NCBI GenBank assembly: GCA_016711295.1
Contig: JADJTE010000021.1
Coordinates: 1-51,494 of the forward strand
From: Sphingobacteriales bacterium
Lineage (GTDB): Bacteria > Bacteroidota > Bacteroidia > Chitinophagales > UBA2359
Reading direction: 5' to 3'
Length of the DNA: 51,494 nt
Below the pieces are notes generated by a model. It did not search any database, was not told where the DNA came from, and worked only from the letters and a program-made list of their open reading frames with translations. This document shows, one piece after another, positions 19,741-29,004 of the stretch. Position numbers and translations under genes: made by a program. The number at the start of each line of letters is the position of its first letter. Positions within the stretch are counted from its first letter, which is position 1.

Positions 19741-20522
19741 GTGGTTTACGAAAACATTAGCTCCGACCTACGCGAAGGCATTTTGCACCTCACCATTCAG
19801 CGCGAGACCAAGCTGAATGCCTTGAATATTGCCTTACTGCGCGAAATAGGCCATGCCTTAGTACAGCACCAAAACAACCCCACTCTAAAAGGTGTTATCC
19901 TAACTGGCGCGGGCGCAAAAGCCTTCGCTGCTGGTGCTGATATTGCCGAATTTGCCCATTTCAGCATCGCCGAGGGCAAACATTTAGCAGCACAAGGACA
20001 CGCCATTTTTAAACGCATCGAGCTATACCCCAAACCCGTCATAGCAGCGGTTAATGGCTTTGCTTTGGGCGGCGGCTGCGAGTTAGCGATGGCTTGTCAC
20101 CTGCGCATAGCTACGCCTAATGCCAAATTTGGGCAGCCCGAAGTCAATTTGGGCATCATTCCCAGCTACGGCGGCACACAACGTTTGGCGCAGCTCATCG
20201 GCAAAGGCAAAGCCTTAGAACTGCTAATGACCGCCGACCTCATCAATGCCGAAGAAGCACTGCGCTTGGGTTTGGTCAATCATGTAGTAGCAAATGCCGA
20301 CGATTTACTGCCCAAATGCACCGAAATTATCAAAAAAATAGCCACCAAAGCTCCTTTAGCTATTGCTAAGGTCATCGAAGCAGTAGATGCAGGATATACC
20401 GACGGCATGGACGGTTTTGATACCGAAATAACTTTATTGCCGATTGCTTTGCCACCCAAGATTTTAAAGAAGGTACTACCGCTTTTGTCGAGAAACGCCC
20501 CCGCCAATTTATAGGCGAGTAA
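19741..20522 (+). CDS. Enoyl-CoA hydratase/isomerase (crotonase) family protein, frameshift near the 3' end
   Basis: The predicted start in the window's reading is GTG at 19741 (VYENI...). Crotonase-fold motifs are all present: oxyanion-hole segments GAKAFAAGADIAEF and NGFALGGGCELAMACH, and the two glutamates used in water addition (GGGCE and GQPEVNLG). That favours a true hydratase, which converts trans-2-enoyl-CoA to 3-hydroxyacyl-CoA. The last part is out of frame because one T is missing at about 20436; repaired, it reads ADCFATQDFKEGTTAFVEKR and stops at 20520-20522, the usual crotonase C-terminus. Role in fatty-acid degradation is the default reading. Confidence 0.85.
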
Positions 20523-20579
20523 TTGAGCGTGTTTCAGGCACTGTTAAATAATAGTAATGCAGGCGTTAAAAAAAATACC

Positions 20580-20587
20580 TACCTTTG
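20580..20587 (+). promoter_or_regulatory. Candidate -7 box (TACCTTTG) before the phosphatidyltransferase gene
   Basis: TACCTTTG matches the TAnnTTTG consensus, 19 bases before the ATG at 20607, and lies after the crotonase stop. No good -33 TTTG is seen. If real, the phospholipid module is transcribed separately from the crotonase. Confidence 0.4.
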
Positions 20588-20606
20588 CAGCTAAATTTTC
20601 AAGGCT

Positions 20607-21382
20607 ATGCAAGAAAAAATGACATCTACCACTGTACCCCAATCCAATAGCACAACTACGGACTGGAAAAAAACGGGACAGCGATTGGTTTATTCATTGA
20701 TAGACCCGCTTATTCGTTGGTGTATTCGCTGCGGCATCACCCCCAATGTCATTACCTTAGTGGGCTTTTTGCTCAATTTAGTAGCGGCAGCTATTTTCAT
20801 TTTTGGCGCGGAATATTACGGGCGCAACGACCACCAAATAGTAGGCTGGGCTTGTGCTGTGGTGCTATTAGCGGGCTTGATGGATATGATAGACGGCAGG
20901 TTGGCACGCGAAGGCAAAATGGCTTCCGAATACGGTGCCCTATTCGACTCGGTACTCGACCGATATAGCGAAATGTTCATGTTTTTGGGCATTTGTTATT
21001 ATCTCATCGCCCAAGATTATTTTTTAGCTCTCTCTTAGCCTTTATTGCTATGATAGGCTCTATTATGGTTAGCTATGCCCGCGCCCGCGCCGAAGGTTTG
21101 GGCTTAAAAATGGCAGAAGATAGGCTTCATGCAACGCCCCGAACGCATTCTGCTCATCGGTATCAGCGGCATTATTTGTGGTTTAATGTCCAAAGTACTC
21201 GGACCCGAATGTATCGTAGTCGTCAGTTGGCTACCCATTCCACTATTCGAAATCATTAGTTTTTTACTATACCCATCGGATTTTTGGCACTAACCGCCAA
21301 TGCCACCGCCATAGCTCGCCTACGCGCCGCCGAAAAAATGTTTAGCGAAACCGCTGCCGAAAAAAACAAGCTCAACCCTTAA
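20607..21382 (+). CDS. CDP-alcohol phosphatidyltransferase, likely inositol-phospholipid synthase (frameshifted)
   Basis: The signature D-x2-DG-x2-AR-x8-G-x3-D-x3-D is perfect in MDMIDGRLAREGKMASEYG with ALFDSVLDRYSE following. This family transfers a phosphatidyl group from CDP-diacylglycerol to an alcohol at the inner membrane. The frame breaks near 21022, and again near 21118 and 21280; the repaired C-terminus has membrane segments and ends AEKNKLNP at 21382. It lies 33 bases before inositol-3-phosphate synthase. In Bacteroidota such pairs make phosphatidylinositol (phosphate), so inositol or inositol phosphate is the probable acceptor; that step is inference from context. About 257 residues when repaired. 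Confidence 0.8.
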
Positions 21383-21415
21383 TTACTACAATAGTTCATT
21401 TTATCATTCATTTTT

Positions 21416-22723
21416 ATGTCAAAAAATCTTAATGTAGAAAAGCCCAATGGTAAATTGGGGATTTTACTGCCAGTATGGGCGCAGTAGCCACTACTATGAT
21501 AGCGGGTGTATTTGCTGTCAATAGAGGCATCGGCAAACCCATAGGCTCACTCACCAAATGGGGCGCATCAGAATTGGCAAACGAACCGTTAATCACCAAC
21601 CCCTCATCAAAGATGTAGTGCCCTTGCAAGACCTAAACAATATCGTTTTTGGCGGCTGGGATATATTCAACGACAACGTTTATGAGTCGGCTATGCACGC
21701 CCAAGTACTCGACGCATCGTTATTGCAACAACTAAAGCCCGAATTAGAGCAAATCAAACCAATGACCGCCGTTTTTGAACGCAACTACGTCAAACGCCTC
21801 GACGGGCAGCACATCAAAAAAGCGGCTACTAAAATGGAACTCGCCCAAGCCCTCATGCGCGACATGGAGCAGTTCAAACAAGATAATAACTGCGACCGCT
21901 TGGCAATGGTATGGTGCGGCTCGACCGAAATCTATATCGAAGAATCTGCTGTACACCAATCTATCGCTACCTTTGAAAAAGGCTTGGAAGAAAATCACCC
22001 CGATATTCCGCCAAGCATGATTTACGCCTACGCTGCCATCAAAATGGGCATACCTTATGCCAACGGCGCACCCAACCTATCGTGCGACGTTCCCGCTATG
22101 GTCGAGTTGGCAAAACTGACAGGCACACCTATCGCAGGAAAAGACTTCAAAACCGGGCAAACTTTGATGAAAACCGTCATCGCTCCGGGCTTGAAAGCAC
22201 GCGCCTGGGTGTAGATGGTTGGTTCTCAACCAATATACTCGGCAACCGAGACGGCGAAGTATTGGACGACCCCGATAACTTCAAAACCAAAGAAGTATCA
22301 AAATTGGGCGTATTGGAAGAAACCCTCGAACCCGCACTATATCCCGAACTATACGGCAATCTATACCACAAAGTGCGCATCAACTATTACCCACCGCGTG
22401 GCGACAACAAAGAAAGTTGGGATAATATCGACATCAGCGGTTGGCTCAACTACCCAATGCAAATCAAAGTCAATTTCTTGTGCCGCGACTCTATCTTAGC
22501 CGCACCCATCGTACTCGATTTAGCCCTATTCCTCGATTTGGCAAAACGCGCCAATATGTCGGGCATACAAGAATGGTTGTCGTTCTACCTCAAATCGCCG
22601 CAAACACTCAAAGGTCTGCACCCCATACACGATATTTTCAAACAATTAAATAAACTCGAAAATACCGTAAGGCATATAGCGGGCGAAGAACTCATCACTA
22701 ACTTGGGTTTAGACTACGAATAA
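21416..22723 (+). CDS. ino1: Inositol-3-phosphate synthase (myo-inositol-1-phosphate synthase), frameshifted
   Basis: Converts glucose-6-phosphate to inositol-3-phosphate with NAD. The ATG at 21416 opens MSKNLNVEKPNGKLGILLPG; the NAD-binding GAVATTMIAGV follows after one repaired base (about 21467). Later motifs include FGGWDIFNDNVYESA, MVWCGSTEIY, NGAPNLSCDVPAM, GKDFKTGQTLMKT, GNRDGEVLDDPDNFKTKE and VKVNFLCRDSILAAPIVLD-like text (here QIKVNFLCRDSILAAP). Frame changes lie near 21467, 21560 and 22195-22212. Repaired length about 435 residues, normal for the bacterial family. The adjacent phosphatidyltransferase suggests the product feeds inositol lipids. It overlaps the end of the oppositely coded epimerase gene by 15 bases. 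Confidence 0.92.
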
Positions 22724-23620
22724 ATTCCTGACCGCCTCCCGCAATTTGGGGTATAGGAATACAAAACCCGCTTGGCATATTTTGTCCGATGTAGCACGGC
22801 AGCCGTGCAATACTACGTCCGCCATTTCGCCCATACCCAAGCGCAATACTGCTGCGGGTATGGGCACATTCCAAGCGCGTCCGCTAAGGGTTTGAGCCAA
22901 GGTGCGCATTAACTCGGCATTGGTAATGGCTTGCGGTGCAACGGCATTATACGTACCCTCAACAGCAGGATTGGCAATAACATATAGCAATAAAGCACAA
23001 AGGTCGTCAATATGTATCCAAGGTACATATTGGCGACCTTTGCCAAAATAAGTAGCCAAACCCCAACGGGCTGCCAATGCCATCTGAGGCAAAGCACCGC
23101 CCGCAGCACTCAACACCACGCCTATCCGCAGCACAACGCGGCGCACTTGGTCTAAGGGGCGTATGCTTGTTCCCACGCTTGGGTTGTTTGGCTCAAAAAA
23201 CTGTCGTCGGCGGGTGGGTCATTCTCCGTCATAGGGCGGTCGCCGCTGTTGCCGTAATAACCCGTTGCCGAACCGCCAATAAAAGTGCGCACTTGGTGCT
23301 GGGGCTGTTCGCGCAGATAGGTGCTTAATAAGGCGATGCCCCTTGTGCGGCTACTCAGCAATTCGGCTTTGCGCGACGTAGTCCAACGGCAGTCGGCAAT
23401 GCTCGCTCCTGCCAAATGCACTATCGTCGAGACCTTAGAATCTATCGCATCAGGGTCGATATAGTTTTGGTCTATATCCCAACGATAAGCGGGAAATTCG
23501 GCACTTGTATTGCGGCGACGACTTGGGTGGCGCACGCCATAGGCCCTGCTCGCGCAGCAAATAACTTAGGCGGCTGCCAATTAAACCCGTACCGCCCGTA
23601 ATAAGTATGGTGTTGTTCAT
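22709..23620 (-). CDS. TIGR01777 family NAD-dependent epimerase/dehydratase (SDR39U1-like), frameshifted
   Basis: The ATG at 23620 opens MNNTILITGGTGLIGSRLSYLL with the GxxGxxG Rossmann motif. Subsequent motifs VHLAGASIADCRWT, IGGSATGYYGNSGDRPMTE, VVLRIGVVLSAAGGALPQM and GKGRQYVPWIHIDDLC are typical of TIGR01777, extended short-chain dehydrogenases of unknown substrate, widespread and sometimes linked to cell division. Frame shifts at about 23540 and about 23160 split it into three pieces. Repaired length is about 303 residues. Its stop overlaps the convergent inositol-3-phosphate synthase gene. Confidence 0.83.
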
Positions 23621-23739
23621 TATTATAGGTAAACGATTTAAAAAAGTCAAATATAGTAAAATATTCGCGTAAATTTGTGTAATTCGTGGCAACTTTTTTA
23701 CATTTTGTTTTAACAATCAATTTATCTATAATAAACGAA

Positions 23740-23773
23740 AATGCCGCCGATATAATTTATTATCAGCAGCATT
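23740..23773 (-). terminator. Hairpin downstream of the 23851-24458 gene
   Basis: As minus-strand RNA, AATGCTGCTGATA (23773-23761) pairs with TATCGGCGGCATT (23752-23740) over 13 positions including two G-U pairs, followed by a T-rich stretch. It lies about 80 bases past the stop of the unknown secreted protein. A T-run on the plus side means it may work in both directions. Confidence 0.5.
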
Positions 23774-23850
23774 TTTTTGAAAGGGGTATGAGTTTGGCTA
23801 AAATCTACATACAGCAACAGTAGTACACAATACAAATAGCAACAAGGCTA

Positions 23851-24458
23851 TTATTTCGTAGCAGGAGCCTGCACACGCACCAAACTATCGAATATTTTTT
23901 TGAAACTTTCGGCGCGGGCAATCATTTCTATACCGCTTTGCACGTCTTGGGTGCCAAAGTCGGTTTCATACAAATACTGCGTATTTTCGATAGTACCCTT
24001 AGCTACATGAATGAGGCGTTTGTTGTAATAATAGTAGCGCGATGCTGCATCGGTCGCATTAGCTACGTTATATTGATACATACAAAGGCTGGTATTGCCT
24101 TGTTCGTCATACAAGAAATCGGTATAGGCTTGTCGGCTGGCTATTTCCGATAGTACGATAACTTTTTTCAGGACGGGCAAGCCCTCGCGCAAGTCAAAAT
24201 AAAAATTGATGTTTTCTTGGTACTTACTCAATCCACCCCATATTTTAGCCCCTGCATCAGCACTATTTAGGGTCAGGCGGTGGGTATAGAGTTTGTTGGC
24301 AGAAATGGCTTCGTTGACCGTACCATTAAAGTTGCGGATACCTGTCATTTGGTTATCTACGGCTTCGCGCTGTTTTTCGGGGGTGTCCTGCGCAAAGACA
24401 TTCATACCCGAAAGCATACCCGCTAGCAAGCAGCAGATAAAAAGGATTTTTTGAACAT
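23851..24458 (-). CDS. Secreted protein of unknown function
   Basis: Not recognised. The likely start is the ATG at 24458: adding one A to the following A-run yields a continuous signal peptide (MFKKILFICCLLAGMLSG, cleaved after VFAQ). Without the repair the frame opens at 24429. The mature part is about 180 residues, soluble, mixed alpha/beta, rich in tyrosine and asparagine, with motifs LREGLPVLKKVIVLSE, FLYDEQGNTSLCMYQYN and RYYYYNKRLIHV. These suggest a structure in which a residue pattern alternates as in beta-sheets. Divergent from the 24825 gene; in between lies a copy of the heptamer repeat. Export to periplasm or outside is the only inference I would make. Confidence 0.6.
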
Positions 24459-24824
24459 GATATATTTTTGATTTTATGATGTTTGTTGATGCGTTACCGA
24501 AATACTTGACCTATCGTATAACGCATAATTATTAGCAAAATTACGGCTATTCGGTGTAATTGGTATAATTTTGGCTGTAAAATTTATGCCCTTATCAAAA
24601 GGCAATGACCACAAGAGTGCGTCAGCGTCTTAAAGGCATCAATAAAGAGTAGGTGGTTTGACTAAATCACTTTTCGTAACTCTATTTAGCCTTGTAGGGA
24701 GAACTAATCGAATATACAGCGATGTCAGGCATTATTAGACAAGTATTGCTCATTACCCCATACCCAAAACCCTATACCCTAAATAGTTACCACTTTTCCA
24801 TCGCTTAACCTCTTGCTTTAACTA
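24459..24824. other. Divergent intergenic region
   Basis: 366 bases between two divergent genes for exported proteins. A TAATTTTG sequence on the minus strand (24543-24536) could be the -7 box of the leftward gene. It contains a segment (24628-24652) resembling 18626-18650 and the second heptamer repeat copy (24719-24790). No gene is seen. Confidence 0.4.
24719..24790. repeat. Dispersed heptamer/G-quadruplex repeat, copy 2
   Basis: The most complete copy. It begins with the flank shared with copy 1 (cgaatatacagcga, ggcattatt), has the stretch shared with copy 3 (ttagacaagtattgctca), and ends with the heptamer block and taaatagttac. The G-rich strand is the minus strand: GGG-N4-GGG-N4-GGG-N3-GGGG. 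It lies 35-105 bases before the ATG of the 24825 gene, so it is probably in or near that gene's promoter or leader. Confidence 0.8.
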
Positions 24825-26102
24825 ATGTATCGTTTATACTATTTTTTATGGTTACTGCTCTTGTTTAGCCCCTTGCACCTGCGGGCACAAGAAACAGTAT
24901 TGCGCGGCAAGGTATTAGATGCCGCTACCGATGCCCTCATTCCGTTTGCCACCTTGGGTATTGCAGGAAAAACGGGCACTGTCTCGAACGAAAATGGCGA
25001 ATTTGAACTGCATCTACCCAATGATATGCGCCAAGATAGTTTGACCGTCAGTTCAATAGGTTATTACAACCAAAGCTACTCGCTTATAGACCTCCAAAAT
25101 CCGCAAGCGTTTAATGTGCGCCTCCAAGCTCGCGCTTATTTCCTGACCGAAGTGGCTATCCTAAAAGCCCGCCTCAGTGCCGAAGAAATTGTACAAAAAG
25201 CCATCGACCGAATAGGACAAAACTATATAGACCAAGCATTTATGGGCGATGGATTTTATCGCGAATACTTTAAAGAAAATGGGCAATATGCCGCTTTTGC
25301 CGAAGCTGCTCTCACCGTTTATGACCTCAACGGTTATGGGCGCGTAGCCAACGACGAAACCAAAAAAAAGGAAATCGTACAGCTCAACGAAATGCGTGTG
25401 AGCGATATTTGCAACAAGGGCAATTATGTATTGTATATAGATATAAATTATGCGTTGCGAGGCAATATGCTGCGCAACGCCGATTATTGGCAACGCTATT
25501 TTAAGCGCGGCAAATACCATACCGAATATTTGCAAATAGACAGCATCACGGCTGCCGACCGCGATACCGTTTTTTGTATCGGATATAAAATGCGCAGCAA
25601 TAAATATGGCACTTATGAAGGTAGGTTGTTTATACGCACCAAAGATTATGCCGTATTGCGCATAGAACTCACCGCTATCAATTCGCTTCGGGGAAGAGAA
25701 GAAAACGGCGCACCCTATAAATCGAAAGCCATCATGACTTATCGCGAGCATCAAGGCAAACTATACCTCAATTATCTGAATGCCAGCCACGAGGTATCGT
25801 ACCGAACCAACGACGCACAAACCTATAATCTGGTGTTTTTTTCCGAACTATTGATAAATAATGTTCAGACAAATAGGGTACAGCCGCCACCGCCCCAAGC
25901 CACTATGAACGAAAAAAGCATCTTTTATCAACCTCGATATCGCAGCTACGACCCCGATTTCTGGACTAATTATAACCTATTCGAAGACTCGGAGGCAAAC
26001 GACAGCATCATAGCCGATTTAGAGCAACAACGCTCGCTCGAAATACAATACCGCGCCAATGGCAAAATGAAAACCCAACGCTACAACAGCAAAGGAGATT
26101 AG
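24825..26102 (+). CDS. Carboxypeptidase-like regulatory domain secreted protein
   Basis: An intact 425-codon frame with signal peptide (FLWLLLLFSPLHLRAQ). The first 90 residues match the CarboxypepD_reg-like domain common at the start of TonB-dependent receptors (LRGKVLDAATDALIPFATLGI ... SNENGEFELHL ... LTVSSIGYY, given here in pieces). The remainder (VQKAIDRIGQNY, FYREYFKENGQY, YEGRLFIRTKDYAVLRIE) resembles the family of Bacteroidota outer-membrane-associated proteins that follow this domain without a TonB barrel. Exact role unknown; surface or periplasmic location is likely. Faces pseB tail to tail with a 12-base gap. Confidence 0.75.
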   Translation: MYRLYYFLWLLLLFSPLHLRAQETVLRGKVLDAATDALIPFATLGIAGKTGTVSNENGEFELHLPNDMRQDSLTVSSIGYYNQSYSLIDLQNPQAFNVRLQARAYFLTEVAILKARLSAEEIVQKAIDRIGQNYIDQAFMGDGFYREYFKENGQYAAFAEAALTVYDLNGYGRVANDETKKKEIVQLNEMRVSDICNKGNYVLYIDINYALRGNMLRNADYWQRYFKRGKYHTEYLQIDSITAADRDTVFCIGYKMRSNKYGTYEGRLFIRTKDYAVLRIELTAINSLRGREENGAPYKSKAIMTYREHQGKLYLNYLNASHEVSYRTNDAQTYNLVFFSELLINNVQTNRVQPPPPQATMNEKSIFYQPRYRSYDPDFWTNYNLFEDSEANDSIIADLEQQRSLEIQYRANGKMKTQRYNSKGD

Positions 26103-26114
26103 ACCAAAATAGCT

Positions 26115-27130
26115 TTATGCCACAAAATTGGGGTCGATATGCCGTGCGATTTGCTCGCGTAGCTGCTCGACGTTGAGCCATTGGTCGTTAGTGCCCGAAT
26201 TGTAGGTAAAGCCAAACGGTACGGCTTTGCCGTTCTTGGCATCGGCATATTGTTCTTTGTCCAACGCGCGGTCGAAGGGCAAATAACATAACAATAATCC
26301 AATTCGAGGGTATGATACGAATCGGTCTCCGTTATCAAGTCTTCGTGCAATTTTTCGCCTGGACGTATGCCTACAATACGCTGTTCGCATTGCGGTGCTA
26401 CGGCAGTAGCTACGTCCGTAATGCGGTATGACGGAATTTTGGGTACAAACAACTCGCCGCCCCAAGCATGTTCGAGGGCATATAGCACTAATTCCACGCC
26501 TTGTTCGAGCGATATATTGAAGCGCGTCATATCGGGGTGGGTAATGGGCAATACGCCTTTCTGCCGTTGCTCCAAAAAAAACGGAATGACTGACCCACGC
26601 GACCCAATGACATTGCCATATCGCACAACAGATAGCGCCAAATCGCGGCTACCTTTCATATTATTGGCGGCAATGAACAACTTGTCAGAGCACAACTTAG
26701 TAGCTCCGTATAAGTTGATGGGTGCGGCTGCCTTGTCGGTCGAGAGGGCTACTACCTTTTTGACCTGATTGTCTAAGGCGGCATTAATGACATTTTCGGC
26801 ACCCCAAACATTGGTTTTGATGCACTCCATCGGGTTATACTCGGCGGCGGGTACTTGTTTGAGGGCAGCGGCATGTATGATAATGTCTATCCCTTCGCAG
26901 GCGCGTTGTAGGCGGTGGGCATCGCGCACATCGCCAATAAAGTAGCGAATAGCGGGATAACGCGCCGCCGAAAATACCTGCGACATCTCGAATTGCTTCA
27001 ACTCGTCGCGCGAATAGACCACCAAACGCTTCACATTAGGATAGCGGTGCAGCACCATCTCGACCATCTTTTTGCCAAACGAGCCGGTGCCGCCCGTTAT
27101 CAGTATGGATTGATTGTTTAAATCTAACAC
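26115..27130 (-). CDS. pseB: UDP-N-acetylglucosamine 4,6-dehydratase (inverting), PseB-like, one frameshift
   Basis: Extended SDR fold: ILITGGTGSFGKK at the N-terminus, GDVRDAHRL, HAAALKQVPAAEYNP, and the catalytic strip STDKAAAPINLYGATKL, in which the usual serine of the active triad is replaced as in the FlaA1/PseB group. SVVRYGNVIGSRGSVIPFF and TRFNISLEQGVELVL complete the match. It performs the first step of pseudaminic-acid synthesis (or related bacillosamine-type sugars). A frame slip at about 26285-26290 hides the true C-terminus (EQYADAKNGKAVPFGFTYNS...), which ends at 26115. No other pse genes are adjacent, so the final sugar is not certain. Confidence 0.88.
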
Positions 27131-27255
27131 TTTTTTTGACGCTTAAAATACTTCGTTTAATTTATTTACTTCAAAATTATATATTAAAGACTATTGGTAG
27201 GCAATAAACATACCACTGCTCGCCTTTTTATGATTATGAAGTATTTTTTGTTTTT

Positions 27256-28613
27256 TTAGCCCAAAGCTATAATGGGAGTATTGGGAAAATTGCGCAATTG
27301 CTCTATAAATTGCCGCACCGAAGAAAACGACACCACTTTATCGCTAAAATAGCTCAAAGCATTTGCACGTTCTACTTCGTTGGCTTCGAAGTGCGATAAG
27401 ATATTATTGAGGTGCATTTTCATGTGTCCTTTTTGTATACCTGTGGTGACTAAGGAGCGCACCGCTGCAAAATTTTGTGCCAAACCTACCGAAGCCATAA
27501 TGTGCATAAGGGTTTCGGCATCGGGGTTGCCCAACAATTCGAGCGAGCGTTTGGCTAATGGGTGTATTTTGGTCAGCCCTCCGATAGTGCCTACTGCCAA
27601 AGGTACTTCCAACTCAAATCGGAAAGTATTGCCCTTTATCTCGGCGTGGCTCAACGAAGCATATTTTCCGTTGCGGGCGGCGTAGGTGTGCCCGCAAGCC
27701 TCGATAGCTCTAAAATCGTTGCCCGTAGCAATGACCACGGCATCAATGCCATTATAAATGCCTTTGTTGTGTGTAGTAGCGCGATAAGGGTCGTTCTCGG
27801 CGATGCGCACGGCACGCACAAATTTTTCGGCAAATTCGTAGGCGTTCAAGTCGCCGCAGCAGCCCAATTGGTCTATATCGCAAGTCACCCAAGCCTTTAC
27901 TAAGCAGTCGGGTGTATAATTCGACAGAATAGCCATAATGATTTGCAAATCGCGCTCGCGCTCGTCAAAGTCGTCATAACATTCGGCTTCTTGCACTAAG
28001 GTTTGGGCAAAACTTTCGAGTACCGAATTGATAAAATTAGCCCCCATAGCATTGCAGGTATTAAAACTGACTTTCAGTTGATAATAACCGCTCTCTATTT
28101 CGGGCATATACAATAGCTCTATTTGCGTGATACCGCCGCCGCGCTCGTCCATATTAGCGGTAATCGGGCGCACACTATCCATCAAATAAGGACGCAAGTA
28201 ATTGATAAATCCGTACATCTTGATGGGGTCGCCTTCCCAAATAAAATGGACGTGCCCTAATTTGGTCATACTGCTTACCTCGGCATGAAAGCCGCCGCGC
28301 GTGTACCAAAATTTAGCCCCGCTTGATGCCGCCGCCACCACCGAACTCTCTTCTATCACCATCGGGACGCAATAGATGAGGTTGTTGATGATAAAATTGG
28401 GTGCTACGCCATAAGGCATATAAAAATTGGTAATGGTATTTTCGCTGATACCGTCAAATAGGCGTTGCGCCTCGACATTGGTATGCCAAAAGCTGGCAAA
28501 CTCGCGAGCTACCTCCATCGGGTTAGAGGTAAAAAAATGCTTGGCTAACCATGCCAATTTTTCGGGTTTTGAAAATTTGAAAACCCCGCAATCATTTTGT
28601 CTTTGGTCTTCAT
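27256..28613 (-). CDS. mvaA: Hydroxymethylglutaryl-CoA reductase, class II (degradative-type family)
   Basis: All class II motifs are visible: ENTITNFYMPYGVAPNF with the catalytic glutamate, VIEESSVVAAASSGAKF, CNAMGANFIN, THNKGIYNGIDAV with the catalytic lysine, ATGNDFRAIEACGH with the aspartate, and GHMKMHLNN with the histidine. The enzyme interconverts HMG-CoA and mevalonate; in Bacteroidota it normally serves mevalonate-based isoprenoid synthesis despite the family name. The likely start is the ATG at 28613 (MKTKDKMIAG, then a one-base gap before FSKPEKLAWLAKHF), which restores the usual family N-terminus; the frame as written begins upstream at 28641. No other mevalonate gene is adjacent. 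Confidence 0.9.
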
Positions 28614-28641
28614 TGTTTGAGACTAAAAAAATGAAAAACAA

Positions 28642-29004
28642 GCCGCAAAAGTAAAACTAACTATTGTGATTTAGCACAATTAAACGTTTTTTTGCCCAAA
28701 AATAGCGCATATCCCCCTCCAAACCGCTAATATAACCCGTCGGGCAATAGCTAAGGTGGGTAAATCGCACTTAAATACGCTTATCTTACACGCAAAGGTA
28801 CGCTAAAGTTCAAACAATCTTTCACTATTTTCAGAAAAAATTGAAAGATTATTTTTCGATAAACCTATCACTATGCACTTAGGCAGCCTACTTCATGCCC
28901 AATAACGCCATTTATTGCCAAAATAGCCCTATTTTTGCGGCATAACCCTAAAATATCAACTCCTAACCTAAGAATCTCAAAAAATTAATAACTTTCTATT
29001 TGTT
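28642..29004. other. Divergent intergenic region between HMG-CoA reductase and purB genes
   Basis: About 360 bases. A -7 box TACCTTTG lies on the minus strand at 28800-28793, roughly 180 bases before the HMGR start; TATTTTTG at 28930-28937 is a weaker plus-strand candidate for purB. An inverted repeat aatctttca...tgaaagatt at about 28815-28851 followed by atttttc could be a leader hairpin. No gene is seen. Confidence 0.35.
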
